64,000 nucleotides of DNA from Bordetella petrii (GTDB lineage: Bacteria; Pseudomonadota; Gammaproteobacteria; Burkholderiales; Burkholderiaceae_B), in assembly GCF_000067205.1 (NCBI RefSeq), contig NC_010170.1:62001-126000 (forward strand), read 5' to 3'. The notes under the pieces are model-generated. The model was given only the letters and a program-made list of their open reading frames with translations, did no database searches and was not told where the DNA came from. A program made the position numbers and the translations under genes. Positions within the stretch are counted from its first letter, which is position 1. Each line of letters starts with the position of its first letter. This document shows, in pieces, positions 1 to 9,083 of the stretch.

Positions 1-85
1 CCCACCAGGCGCCGCAGTCGTCACAGCGCTGCAAGTCAAGCGGGTGGCGATCGCGCTCGGGGTGGTTGATCGGGTTCGTGCTCAT
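1..85 (-). CDS. Zn-ribbon OB-fold (DUF35) protein, 5' part
   Basis: Only the N-terminal 28 codons are in the window; the gene runs off the left edge. The ATG overlaps the stop of the thiolase-like gene as ATGA, so the two are translationally coupled. The readable protein has a short charged start and then LQRCDDCGAWW, the first C-x2-C knuckle of the rubredoxin-like zinc ribbon of DUF35 proteins. In this family the ribbon is followed by an OB fold that binds acyl-CoA, and the protein is the obligate partner of SCP2-type thiolases or aldolases. The assignment rests on this motif plus the coupled thiolase-like neighbour. Confidence 0.75.
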   Translation of the reverse strand, partial: MSTNPINHPERDRHPLDLQRCDDCGAWW

Positions 86-1236
86 GCCGCGCCCTCTGCC
101 TGCAGCACCAGGCTGACATGCGCCGACAGCACGCCGCCGTCGGCGTGCACCAGCGCGCGGCGGCGCGGCGCGATCTGGCGTTCGCCGGCGCGGCCCGCCA
201 GCTGGGTGCAGGCCTCGACCACATGAGCCAGGCCGCCCGCCACGCCGGAATGGCCGAACGACAGCAGGCCGCCATGCGTGTTCAGCGGCAGCGGGCCCGT
301 GGCGGCGAAATCGCCGCGCTGCAGGCGCGCCCCCGCGCCGCCGCGCGGCGCATAGCCCAGTTCTTCCAGCAGCATGATCAGGGTGATGGTGAACGAGTCA
401 TAGATCGCCAGGTAGTCGATCTGGCTGGCGTCTACCCGCGCTTCGGCCAGGGCGCGGGCGCACGCGCGCGCGGCGCCGGTATCCAGCACGTCGCGCATGG
501 CCGACAGGTGCTGGTGGCGGTGGGCCTGGCCCCCGCCCGTTACCTGCACCGGGCCTTCGTCCACGCTGAGCACCAGGGCCGCCGCGCCATCCGAGATGGG
601 GCAGCAGTCCAGCAAGTGCAGCGGCGTGGCGATGGGGCGCGAGGCCAGCACCTGTTCCACGGTGATGGGTTCGCGCAGGTGCGCATGCGGATGGCCGGCG
701 GCGTTGTGCCGCATCAGCGCGGCGAAGCCCGCCATGGCGTCGCGGCGGGTGCCTGTGTGGTGCATGTAGGCCGACGCCAGCAGGGCGTAATACGCGGGCA
801 CCGAGGCGCCGTTGGGCACTTCGGTATCCGCCTCGCCCACCTGCGCCAGCGTCTGGATAGAGGTATCGACGGCCTGGCCGGTCAGGCGGTTTTCGCCGGC
901 CACCACCAGGATGCGCCGGCAGGTGCCGGCGCGCAACAGTTCGCGCGCCAGCATGACCATGGCCGCGCCAGTGGCCCCGCCCATCTGCATGCCGTGCGCA
1001 TAGCACGGGTCCAGGCCCAGCTTTTCACTGAGCAGCGTGCCCAGCATCAAGTGCGGAAACGTGGTGGCATAGCCGCACAGCACGCCGTCGATATCGGCGC
1101 GCGCCAGGCCCGATTGCGCCAGCGCGCGGTTGGCCGCCTCGGCCATCAGGTCCAGCGCGCTCATGCCTTCATGGCGGCCGAAGCGCGTGGTGGCGGCAGC
1201 CTGCACATAGGCGCGCCGGCAATCGCCGTTACGCAT
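82..1236 (-). CDS. SCP2/lipid-transfer-type thiolase-like protein
   Basis: A 384-aa thiolase-fold protein. The chosen ATG (MRNGDCRRAY) overlaps the end of the iclR gene by 8 nt; a longer in-frame start would run deep into that gene. The N-terminal half has the thiolase ALAQSGL...IDGVLCG segment and the C-terminal half has NTHGGLLSFGHSG, typical of the SCP2-thiolase branch. Where degradative thiolases carry the nucleophilic Cys (near residue 85) the sequence reads MQMGGATG, with no Cys. It may therefore act as an acyl-CoA aldolase or lipid-transfer protein rather than a true thiolase. The coupled DUF35 gene downstream supports a two-protein complex. Substrate unknown. Confidence 0.82.
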   Translation of the reverse strand: MRNGDCRRAYVQAAATTRFGRHEGMSALDLMAEAANRALAQSGLARADIDGVLCGYATTFPHLMLGTLLSEKLGLDPCYAHGMQMGGATGAAMVMLARELLRAGTCRRILVVAGENRLTGQAVDTSIQTLAQVGEADTEVPNGASVPAYYALLASAYMHHTGTRRDAMAGFAALMRHNAAGHPHAHLREPITVEQVLASRPIATPLHLLDCCPISDGAAALVLSVDEGPVQVTGGGQAHRHQHLSAMRDVLDTGAARACARALAEARVDASQIDYLAIYDSFTITLIMLLEELGYAPRGGAGARLQRGDFAATGPLPLNTHGGLLSFGHSGVAGGLAHVVEACTQLAGRAGERQIAPRRRALVHADGGVLSAHVSLVLQAEGAA

Positions 1237-1999
1237 GGGGCAGCCACGCGCGTTCGATTTCGCGTGCCTCGTGTGACAGTGCCTGCGCCAACTCCTGTTC
1301 GCGCGATTCAATGCGTTCGTTCAGCGCGGCCACGCTCAGCGCCGCGATCGCCCGTCCGCTGGGCCCGCGCACCGCCACGCCCAGGCCGCCCATCTTTTCC
1401 ACTACCACGTCCAGCAGCATGGCGTGCCCCAGCGCGCGGGCGCGCTGCGTGGCCAGATCCAGGTCGCGCTCGGGATAGCGCGGGTACTTGATCGCCAGTC
1501 GCTGGCGCACCATGGGCAGCACCGCGCGGGACTCGGATTCGTCCAGCGTCGACAGCAAGGCCAGGCTGCCGGCCCCCACGCCCAGCGGCCGGCGGCTGCC
1601 CACCTCGAGGTAGTTGGCGCGGATCGGGTAGTCGCCGAAGCACAGGTCCAGGCAGACGGATTCCCAGCCCATCGGCAGCGACAGGATGACCGTGTCGCCG
1701 AAGCGGCGCGCCAGCCGGATCAGGGCGGGCCGCGCCAGCGCCCGCACGTCCAGCCCATCGACCATGGCATGGTGCATGGCGTACACCTGCGGGCCCAGCA
1801 TGTAATGCTTGCTGACCGGGTCGCGCTCGACAAAGCCCTCGGCTTCCAGGTCTTTCAGGATGCGCCGCGCCGTGGAAATATCCAGCGCGGCGCTCTGCGC
1901 GATGTCGGTCAGCCGGTGCACGCGCCGGTCGGACAGGCTGGCCAGCACGCGGCAAGTCTTCTTCGTGGCGGAAACAGTGGTGACGTCTGGCGTTGGCAT
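1229..1999 (-). CDS. IclR-family transcriptional regulator
   Basis: A 256-aa regulator. I chose the ATG at MPTPDVTTVSATKKTCRVL because the IclR winged helix begins directly after it; the preceding in-frame residues look non-coding. The HTH is around residues 15–75 (LTDIAQSAALDISTARRILKDLEAEGFVERD). The rest is the IclR effector-binding GAF-like domain (DGLDVRALARPALIRLARRFGDTV onward). Its last codons overlap the thiolase-like gene, so regulator, thiolase-like protein and DUF35 protein form one transcription unit. It probably controls its own operon; the inducer is unknown. Confidence 0.9.
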   Translation of the reverse strand: MPTPDVTTVSATKKTCRVLASLSDRRVHRLTDIAQSAALDISTARRILKDLEAEGFVERDPVSKHYMLGPQVYAMHHAMVDGLDVRALARPALIRLARRFGDTVILSLPMGWESVCLDLCFGDYPIRANYLEVGSRRPLGVGAGSLALLSTLDESESRAVLPMVRQRLAIKYPRYPERDLDLATQRARALGHAMLLDVVVEKMGGLGVAVRGPSGRAIAALSVAALNERIESREQELAQALSHEAREIERAWLPHA

Positions 2000-2162
2000 G
2001 GAAGTGGCCGGGCCCGGTTTTGAGAACACGGCCACAAGATAGAAAGGTGGGGCGGCGGCGGTAAAGTTGCAGCGCAACAAATTTTCGCCCAGCGACAATG
2101 CGCGGGCGCTGCGGGCCGCGCCAGCCTCGTTTGCCGGGCTGGCGCGCCCTCCGCGAGGGGCG

Positions 2163-4196
2163 CTAGGCGCCGATCGCCACCAGCTCGGCCCCTTCGGCCA
2201 CCTGGTCGCCCACCGCGTAGAACACTTCCTGCACCTTGCCGTCGGCGGGCGCGGAAATGGTGTGTTCCATCTTCATGGCTTCCATGACCAGCAGCGGCTG
2301 GCCCCGAGAAACGCTGTCGCCGGCCCGCACCGCGATGGAGATGATCTTGCCCGGCATGGGGGCGGTCAGCCCGCCAGCGTGGTCGGCCTGGTCGTCCTGC
2401 GCATGGGCCAGCGCGTCGTGCAGGACCAGCACTTGGGTGCGGCCTTCGCGGAACACGTAGGCCTTGTCGTCGTGCAGCACGACGGTGCCGGCGCTTTCGC
2501 GGCCGTCCAGCACGATGCGCAGGCCGTAGGCCAGGTTCGGGTTGGCGCTGGCGTTCGACCGCCACGAAAAGGCCTGGGGCGCGCCGGCGCAGGCCAGCGT
2601 CCAGGCCTTTCCGTCGCGCGCTACCGTCACGTCGCGCAGGGTGTCGCCATCCTGCCATTGCACGGCCTGCGCATAGCGCTCGCCCAGTCGCCAGCCATCG
2701 CGCACGTCCCAGGGATCGGTGGCCGGCTTGGCGGCCTGGCTGCCGGACTGCGCCAGGCCCTGGCGCACCAGCACCGCCGCCGTGGCCAGCGCCAGCGCGG
2801 TCGTATCGGCGGCGGCCGGCGGCGGCAGCAGGGTCTGGCGGCGGCGCTCGATCAGCCCGGTATCGAGGTCGGCCGCGGCGAACGCGTCATCTTGCATCAG
2901 CCGGGTCAGGAAGGCCACGTTGGTCTGTACGCCCACCGCATGGGTGTGCGCCAATGCCTGGATCATGCGCGCGCGGGCCTGGTCGCGGTCGGCGCCGTGC
3001 ACGATCAGCTTGGCGATCATGGGGTCGTAGTAGGGCGTGATGGCGTCGCCCATGCGCACGCCGCCGTCGACGCGCACCTCGCCGTTGGCGAAGGCCGCGT
3101 GGGGCGGCAGTTCCAGGTAGGCCAGGCGGCCGATCGACGGCAGGAAGCCCTTGTCGGGGTTCTCGGCGTAGATGCGCGCCTCGATGGCATGGCCGTGAAT
3201 ACGCAGGTCTTGCTGGGCGGCCGGCAGCGGCTGCCCGGCCGCCACGCGCAGCTGCCATTCCACCAGGTCGTGGCCGGTGATCATTTCCGTGACCGGGTGT
3301 TCGACCTGCAGGCGCGTGTTCATTTCCATGAAATAGAAGCGGCCATCGGGCTCGGCAATGAATTCCACCGTGCCGGCGCCCACGTAGCCGACCGCGCGCG
3401 CCGCCGCCACGGCGGCTTCGCCCATGGCCTGGCGCCGTTCGGGGGTCATGCCGGGAGCCGGCGCTTCTTCAATGACCTTCTGGTGGCGCCGCTGCACCGA
3501 GCAGTCGCGCTCGAACAGGTACACGCAATTGCCGTGCGTGTCGGCGAATACCTGGATCTCAATGTGGCGCGGCTTTTGCAGATAGCGTTCGATCAGCACG
3601 CGGTCGTCGCCGAAACTGGACGCGGCCTCGCGCTGGCACGAGGCCAGCGCTTCCAGGAAAGCATCGGCCGACTCCACCACCCGCATGCCTTTGCCGCCGC
3701 CGCCCGCGCTGGCCTTGATGAGCACCGGGTAACCGATGGCATCGGCCTGGGTCTTCAGGAACTGCGGATCCTGGTTGTCGCCGTGGTAGCCCGGCACCAG
3801 CGGCACGCCGGCTTTTTCCATCAGCGCCTTGGCCGCCGACTTGCTGCCCATGGCGGCAATGGCCGAGGCCGGCGGCCCCACGAAGGCGATGCCGGCATCG
3901 GCGGCGGCCTGCGCGAAGGCTTCGTTTTCGGACAGGAAACCGTAGCCCGGGTGGATCGCCTGCGCACCGGTGTCGCGCGCGGCCTGCAGGATGGCGTCGG
4001 CGCGCAGGTAGCTGGCGCGCGGCTCGGGGCCGCCGATGTGCACGGCCACGTCGCAGGCCGCGACATGGCGCGCGCCCGCATCGGCGTCGGAATACACGGC
4101 CACCGTACGGATGCCCAGGCGGCGGGCTGTGGCGGCGACGCGGCAGGCGATTTCACCGCGGTTGGCGATCAGCAGAGTATCGAACATGTGTGTCAT
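2163..4196 (-). CDS. mccA: Methylcrotonyl-CoA carboxylase biotin-carboxylase/BCCP subunit
   Basis: The 677-aa alpha subunit carboxylates its own biotin with ATP and bicarbonate; the beta subunit passes the carboxyl group to 3-methylcrotonyl-CoA in leucine catabolism. The order is a biotin-carboxylase domain (from FDTLLIANRGEIACRV; ATP-grasp GGGGKGMRVV near 170), a linker domain and a C-terminal biotinyl domain with MEAMKM, where K642 is biotinylated. A second ATG three codons in (MFDTLL) is an equally good start. It lies 21 bp after mccB in the same orientation. Acetyl- and propionyl-CoA carboxylases share this layout; the neighbouring mccB and ivd decide for MCC. Confidence 0.93.
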   Translation of the reverse strand: MTHMFDTLLIANRGEIACRVAATARRLGIRTVAVYSDADAGARHVAACDVAVHIGGPEPRASYLRADAILQAARDTGAQAIHPGYGFLSENEAFAQAAADAGIAFVGPPASAIAAMGSKSAAKALMEKAGVPLVPGYHGDNQDPQFLKTQADAIGYPVLIKASAGGGGKGMRVVESADAFLEALASCQREAASSFGDDRVLIERYLQKPRHIEIQVFADTHGNCVYLFERDCSVQRRHQKVIEEAPAPGMTPERRQAMGEAAVAAARAVGYVGAGTVEFIAEPDGRFYFMEMNTRLQVEHPVTEMITGHDLVEWQLRVAAGQPLPAAQQDLRIHGHAIEARIYAENPDKGFLPSIGRLAYLELPPHAAFANGEVRVDGGVRMGDAITPYYDPMIAKLIVHGADRDQARARMIQALAHTHAVGVQTNVAFLTRLMQDDAFAAADLDTGLIERRRQTLLPPPAAADTTALALATAAVLVRQGLAQSGSQAAKPATDPWDVRDGWRLGERYAQAVQWQDGDTLRDVTVARDGKAWTLACAGAPQAFSWRSNASANPNLAYGLRIVLDGRESAGTVVLHDDKAYVFREGRTQVLVLHDALAHAQDDQADHAGGLTAPMPGKIISIAVRAGDSVSRGQPLLVMEAMKMEHTISAPADGKVQEVFYAVGDQVAEGAELVAIGA

Positions 4197-4217
4197 CCAG
4201 AGAGGGGCCGCCGGCCC

Positions 4218-5825
4218 CTACATGCGGAACACGCCGAAGCGCGTGTCTTCGATGGGCGCATTGAGCGCGGCCGACAGCGCCAGGCCCAGCACGCGGCGCG
4301 TGTCGGCCGGCACGATGATGCCGTCGTCCCACAGGCGCGCCGTGGCGTAGTACGGGTGGCCCTCGTGCTCGTACTGGGCGCGGATGGGCGCCTTGAAGGC
4401 TTCTTCTTCTTCGGCCGACCACTGCCCGCCCTTGGCCTGGATGCCGTCGCGCCGCACGGTGGCCAGCACGCTGGCGGCCTGTTCGCCGCCCATGACGGAA
4501 ATGCGGGCGTTGGGCCACATGAACAGCAGGCGCGGCGAGTACGCGCGCCCGCACATGCCGTAGTTGCCGGCGCCGAACGAGCCGCCGATCAGCACGGTGA
4601 ACTTGGGCACGTTGGCGGTAGCCACCGCGGTCACCATCTTGGCGCCGTGGCGGGCGATGCCTTCGTTTTCGTACTTGCGGCCCACCATGAAGCCGGTAAT
4701 GTTCTGCAGGAAAACCAGCGGAATCTTGCGCTGCGCGCACAGCTCGATGAAGTGCGCGCCTTTCTGCGCCGATTCCGAAAACAGGATGCCGTTGTTGGCC
4801 ACGATGCCCACCGGCATGCCGTGGATGTGCGCGAAGCCGGTGACCAGGGTGGTGCCGAAGCGCGCCTTGAATTCATCGAAATCCGAGCCGTCGACGATGC
4901 GGGCGATGATCTCGCGCACGTCGTACGGCTTGCGCGTGTCGGCGGGAATGATGCCGTTGAGCTCGGCCGGGTCGTAGCGCGGTTCGCGCACCGGCGCCAG
5001 CGCCAGTTGCGCGGGCTTGCGCAGGTTCAGGCGCGCCACCGCGTTGCGCGCCAGCTGCAGCGCGTGCAGGTCATTGGCGGCCAGGTGATCGGCCACGCCG
5101 GACAGGCGCGTGTGCACGTCGCCGCCGCCCAGGTCTTCGGCGCTGACTTCCTCGCCGGTGGCGGCCTTCACCAGCGGCGGGCCGCCCAGAAAGATGGTGC
5201 CCTGGTTGCGCACGATGATGGACTCATCGCTCATGGCCGGCACATACGCGCCGCCGGCCGTGCACGAACCCATTACCACCGCGATCTGCGCGATGCCTTG
5301 CGCCGACATGACGGCCTGGTTGTAGAAGATGCGGCCGAAGTGGTCGCGGTCGGGAAAAACCTCGTCTTGCTGCGGCAGGTTGGCGCCGCCCGAATCCACC
5401 AGGTACACGCACGGCAGGCGGTTCTGCGCGGCGATTTCCTGCGCCCGCAAGTGTTTCTTGACGGTCATGGGGTAGTAGGTGCCCCCCTTGACCGTGGCAT
5501 CGTTGCAGACGATGACGCATTCGGTGCCCGAGATGCGCCCGATGCCGGTGATCACGCCCGCCCCCGGCGCCGCGCCGTCGTACATGCCGTGAGCCGCCAT
5601 GGGCGACAGTTCCAGGAACGGGCTGCCCGGATCGATCAGCCGCTCGACACGGTCGCGGGGCAGCAGTTTGCCGCGCGCCACATGTTTGGCGCGGGCGGAC
5701 TCGCTGCCGCCCAGGGCGGTTTGCGCCAGTTGCCGCGCCAGGTCGTCCAGCTGCGCCTGCATGGCGCGTGCATTGTCGGCGTAGTCTTGCGAACGCGGGT
5801 TGATGCGGGATTCGATGGTGGGCAT
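4218..5825 (-). CDS. mccB: Methylcrotonyl-CoA carboxylase carboxyltransferase subunit
   Basis: A 535-aa carboxyltransferase. The start MPTIESRINPRS is preceded by an AGGAAA ribosome site; the 58 further in-frame codons upstream run through dispersed palindromic repeats and are not protein-like. The crotonase-like N- and C-domains are complete, with GARERIxxLID-like RVERLIDPGSPFLEL near the N-terminus. The acyl-CoA site GGSFGAGNYGMCGRAY, followed by WPNARISVMGGEQAA, is diagnostic of methylcrotonyl-CoA rather than propionyl-CoA carboxylase beta. It forms the holoenzyme with MccA just downstream. About 180 bp of repeat-filled DNA separates it from the upstream thiolase gene, so it may need its own promoter or read-through. 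Confidence 0.94.
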   Translation of the reverse strand: MPTIESRINPRSQDYADNARAMQAQLDDLARQLAQTALGGSESARAKHVARGKLLPRDRVERLIDPGSPFLELSPMAAHGMYDGAAPGAGVITGIGRISGTECVIVCNDATVKGGTYYPMTVKKHLRAQEIAAQNRLPCVYLVDSGGANLPQQDEVFPDRDHFGRIFYNQAVMSAQGIAQIAVVMGSCTAGGAYVPAMSDESIIVRNQGTIFLGGPPLVKAATGEEVSAEDLGGGDVHTRLSGVADHLAANDLHALQLARNAVARLNLRKPAQLALAPVREPRYDPAELNGIIPADTRKPYDVREIIARIVDGSDFDEFKARFGTTLVTGFAHIHGMPVGIVANNGILFSESAQKGAHFIELCAQRKIPLVFLQNITGFMVGRKYENEGIARHGAKMVTAVATANVPKFTVLIGGSFGAGNYGMCGRAYSPRLLFMWPNARISVMGGEQAASVLATVRRDGIQAKGGQWSAEEEEAFKAPIRAQYEHEGHPYYATARLWDDGIIVPADTRRVLGLALSAALNAPIEDTRFGVFRM

Positions 5826-5841
5826 GAAGCTTTTCCTATGC

Positions 5842-5999
5842 GTGTCTGACTCCCGAAGGGGGTCTGACGCCATCTGACTTTGTTGGGTTTTTCTTGCAGG
5901 TGTCAGGCTCCCGAAGGGGGCCTGACACCGAAGTGTGCTTAATACCGTACAGATCGGATTCGGTGGGTGTCTGACACCCGCTGCGCGGGAGTCAGACAC
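5842..5999. repeat. Cluster of three GTGTCTGAC palindromic repeats
   Basis: Three members of a dispersed repeat family fill the gap between the thiolase gene and mccB. Copy one (5842–5871) is degenerate. Copy two (5899–5929) has perfect 10-bp arms GGTGTCAGGC/GCCTGACACC around a CCC-GAA-GGG centre. Copy three (5967–5999) has 9-bp arms GTGTCTGAC/GTCAGACAC with a CCCGC/GCGGG inner stem. All could fold as hairpins in the RNA and lie in the presumed liu-type transcript, where they might stabilise or terminate mRNA. Related copies occur near 32.4, 53.9, 55.96 and 56.2/57.4 kb. Confidence 0.9.
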
Positions 6000-6008
6000 G
6001 CCAGGGGG

Positions 6009-7190
6009 TTACATCATCTCGATGGCCATCGCCACGGCTTCGCCGCCGCCGATGCACAGGGTGGCCACGCCGCGCTTGCCGCCCTTCTGGCGCAGCGCGC
6101 CCACCAGGGTGGCGACCAGGCGGGCGCCGGACGCGCCAATGGGGTGGCCCAGCGCGGTGGCGCCGCCGTGCACGTTGACTTTCTCGTGCGGCAGCTTGAA
6201 GTCGTGCATGGCGGCCATGGCCACCACGGCGAAGGCTTCGTTGATTTCGTACAGGTCCACGTCTTCGGCCTTCCAGCCGGTCTTGGTGAACAGGTTCTTC
6301 AGCGCGCCGACCGGCGCGGTGGTGAACCAGCCCGGCTCTTGCGAATGCTGGCTGTGGGCCACGATGCGGGCCAGCGGCTTGAGGCCCAGTTCTTCGGCGG
6401 TGGACGCGCGCATCAGCACCATGGCGGCCGCGCCGTCGGAAATCGACGAGGAATTGGCGGCGGTGACCGTGCCGTCTTTCTTGAAGGCGGGCTTCAGGGT
6501 GGGGATTTTTTCCGGCATGGCCTTGGTGGGCGCTTCGTCGGTGTCCACCACCGTATCGCCCTTGCGGCCGGCCACGGTGACGGGTGTGATTTCCCACTTG
6601 AAGCTGCCGTCTTCGGTGGCGGCGCGCGCGCGGCGCAGCGATTCGAGCGAATACTCGTCCTGCTGCTCGCGCGTGAAGCTGTATTTGGCGGCGCAGTCTT
6701 CGGCGAACACGCCCATGGCCTTGCCGCGGTCGTAGGCGTCTTCCAGGCCGTCGAGCGCCATGTGGTCGTACACGGTGGCGTGGCCGTAGCGGTAGCCCTG
6801 GCGGCCCTTGAGCATCAGGTAGGGCGCATTGCTCATGCTTTCCTGGCCGCCGGCCACCACCACGCGCGCCGAGCCGGCCACCAGCAGGTCATGGCCGAAC
6901 ATGGCGGCCTTCAGGCCCGACCCGCACACTTTGTGAATTGTGGTGCATCCCACGCCCAGCGGCAGGCCCGCGCCCAGCGCCGCCTGGCGGGCCGGCGCCT
7001 GGCCCTGGCCCGCCTGCAGCACGTTGCCCATGATGACTTCATCGACCTGCTCCGGCTTCAGGCCGGCGCGTTCGACGGCGGCCTTGATGGCGACCGAGCC
7101 CAGTTCGTGAGCGGCCAGGCTGGACAGGCTGCCCAGCATGCCTCCCATGGGGGTGCGGGCAACAGAAACGATGACAACGGGATCAGACAT
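6009..7190 (-). CDS. Acetyl-CoA C-acetyltransferase (thiolase)
   Basis: A 393-aa thiolase that condenses or cleaves acetoacetyl-CoA, the last step after HMG-CoA-derived acetoacetate in leucine breakdown. All catalytic residues are present: C89 in HKVCGSG, H349 in GHPIGASG and C379 in LCIGGGEA. The start MSDPVVIVSV follows an AGGAGT ribosome site. It sits between aceK and mccB in the same direction, in a unit supplying acetyl-CoA. Biosynthetic (PhaA-like) and degradative (AtoB-like) enzymes cannot be told apart here; context favours degradation. Confidence 0.94.
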   Translation of the reverse strand: MSDPVVIVSVARTPMGGMLGSLSSLAAHELGSVAIKAAVERAGLKPEQVDEVIMGNVLQAGQGQAPARQAALGAGLPLGVGCTTIHKVCGSGLKAAMFGHDLLVAGSARVVVAGGQESMSNAPYLMLKGRQGYRYGHATVYDHMALDGLEDAYDRGKAMGVFAEDCAAKYSFTREQQDEYSLESLRRARAATEDGSFKWEITPVTVAGRKGDTVVDTDEAPTKAMPEKIPTLKPAFKKDGTVTAANSSSISDGAAAMVLMRASTAEELGLKPLARIVAHSQHSQEPGWFTTAPVGALKNLFTKTGWKAEDVDLYEINEAFAVVAMAAMHDFKLPHEKVNVHGGATALGHPIGASGARLVATLVGALRQKGGKRGVATLCIGGGEAVAMAIEMM

Positions 7191-7223
7191 GATTGACTCC
7201 TGGAAAGCGAATGGGGACTGGCG

Positions 7224-9074
7224 TCACGATGCGGCGACGCGATGCGGGGCGCTGCCGGGGCGCAGCCGCCTGTCGGTATCGTACGGGAAAAATTCTTCGA
7301 TCCGGCCCTGCGCCACATGGGCGCGGCAGGCCTGCCACCACTCGGGTTCAAGCAGGTCGGCGTGGTGCCGCAGGAAGGCCCGCCGCACGCGCGGGTCGCC
7401 CAGCAGGAAGCGGTCGAACTCTTCGGGAAATACGTCGTTGGGCCCAACGGCGTACCAAGGCTCGCTGGCCATTTCGGCCTCTTCGTTGGGGGCCGGCGGT
7501 ATGCGCCGGAACTGCATTTCGGTCATGCGCTGGATTTCGTCGTAGTCGTAGAACACGACACGGCCCAGCCGCGTGACGCCGAAGTTCTTGTACAGCATGT
7601 CGCCGGGAAAAATATTGGCCGTGGCCAGTTGCCGGATGGCGTCGCCGTACTCGCGCACCGCCTGGTCCAGCAGCGGCTCGGGCGCGCGTTGCAGATACAG
7701 GTTCAGGGGCGTCATGCGGCGTTCGATGTACACGTGACGGATCACCACCGTATCGCCGTTTTCCTCCAGCAGGCTGGGCACGCGCTGGCGCAGTTCGTCG
7801 AGCAGCGCCGGGGCGAAGCGCGCGCGCGGCAGCGCCACTTGCGAGTATTCCCAGGTGTCGGCCATGCGGCCCACGCGGTCGTGCAGCTTCACCATCTGGT
7901 ACTTGCGGCGCACCGTGGCATGGTCGATGCCGTCTTTGTCGATGCGGTCTTTGATCAGCTTGAACACATACGGGTACGACGGCAGGGTGAACACGCACAT
8001 CACCATGCCCTTGATGCCGGGCGCGATGTCGAAGGCATCGCGCGAATGCGCCAGGTGGTGCAGGAAGTCGCGATAGAACAGCGTCTTGCCCTGTTTCTGC
8101 AGCCCGATCATGGTGTACAGCTCGGCCTTGGGCTTGCGCGGCAGCAGGCTTGACAGGAAGCTCACCACCGCCGCCGGGGTTTCCATGTCAACCAGGAAAT
8201 ACGCGCGGGTGAAGCTGAACAGCGTGCTCAGGTCGTCGGCCCCCAGCAATAGCGCATCCAGCTCGATCTGGCCGGCCGCGTTGCGCGCGAGGGCCACCGC
8301 GAACGGGTGCACGGTGCTCTGGTTGATCAGGCGGCCGACGATGTACGCGCCCTTGTTGCGAAAGAACAGCGAGCCCAGCACCTGCACCTGGCAGTCGGAC
8401 GCCACCCGCTGGCCCGGCTGGCGCGGCCATTGGGCGCGCAGCTGGCGCACTGCGGCGCGCGCCAGCAAGCGGGTGTCGCGCGGCAGATCGGCGAACGGCG
8501 CAGCCAGCCCGAAGTCGGCCACCATGCGGATCAGGCTTTTGCGCAGGCCTTCGGTCAACGGGTAGTAGACGCGGTACGAGGGAATGCGGCTGTCCAGGTA
8601 GTCGGTCGCCACCGCCGGCCGCACGAACAGGAAATCGTTATGGAAGTAGTCGCGGTGCAGAATGCGGCACGACACCGAATTGAAGAAGGTCTCGGCGCAT
8701 TCGGGCTGGCGGTGGCCCGCCAGCAGGCCCACGAACTGCTGTTTTACGTCTTGCCAGAAAGCGGTCTGGGCCGGCGTCAGGCTGACGGCCGCTTCGGGCG
8801 CTGCCGAGTCGCGCAGTACCTGGCGCAACTGCGCCGCGCATTCGCGCACGCGCATGTCGTAGTACTCGATGCGCTCGCGCGACAGCCGCTGTATGCCGTG
8901 CCAGTCGCCCGATTCGAACAGCGCCTTGGCGCGCTGCGCGCTATAACGGAACAACGCATAGTGGCGGTCGAAGCCGGCCAGGATCTGGCGCGCGACCTCC
9001 TGCGGCTGCGGCGGGGGCGCCGGAGCCTGTTCAATGCGCTGGACGTCGCCGCTGTAGATCATGGCACGGGTCAA
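7224..9074 (-). CDS. aceK: Isocitrate dehydrogenase kinase/phosphatase
   Basis: A 616-aa bifunctional enzyme that phosphorylates or dephosphorylates isocitrate dehydrogenase and so switches carbon between the TCA cycle and the glyoxylate shunt. The family's nucleotide-binding stretch is clear (IAPGIKGMVMCVFTLPSYPY near 340, then VFKLIKDRID), as is the catalytic-lobe block VIRHVYIERRMTPLNLYLQ. Length fits the family (about 570–610). A start at the second Met (MIYSGD) is possible. Instead of lying beside aceBA it lies between ivd and an acetoacetyl-CoA thiolase, 9 bp after ivd, so it is presumably co-transcribed with leucine catabolism. Confidence 0.96.
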   Translation of the reverse strand: MTRAMIYSGDVQRIEQAPAPPPQPQEVARQILAGFDRHYALFRYSAQRAKALFESGDWHGIQRLSRERIEYYDMRVRECAAQLRQVLRDSAAPEAAVSLTPAQTAFWQDVKQQFVGLLAGHRQPECAETFFNSVSCRILHRDYFHNDFLFVRPAVATDYLDSRIPSYRVYYPLTEGLRKSLIRMVADFGLAAPFADLPRDTRLLARAAVRQLRAQWPRQPGQRVASDCQVQVLGSLFFRNKGAYIVGRLINQSTVHPFAVALARNAAGQIELDALLLGADDLSTLFSFTRAYFLVDMETPAAVVSFLSSLLPRKPKAELYTMIGLQKQGKTLFYRDFLHHLAHSRDAFDIAPGIKGMVMCVFTLPSYPYVFKLIKDRIDKDGIDHATVRRKYQMVKLHDRVGRMADTWEYSQVALPRARFAPALLDELRQRVPSLLEENGDTVVIRHVYIERRMTPLNLYLQRAPEPLLDQAVREYGDAIRQLATANIFPGDMLYKNFGVTRLGRVVFYDYDEIQRMTEMQFRRIPPAPNEEAEMASEPWYAVGPNDVFPEEFDRFLLGDPRVRRAFLRHHADLLEPEWWQACRAHVAQGRIEEFFPYDTDRRLRPGSAPHRVAAS

Positions 9075-9083
9075 TAGGTGTGG

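Noticed and set aside
2067..5849. A 1260-codon open frame on the plus strand
   Set aside because: It is antisense to mccA and mccB, is rich in His, Arg and Gln as GC-rich shadows are, and has no domain logic. The minus-strand proteins have clear family motifs.
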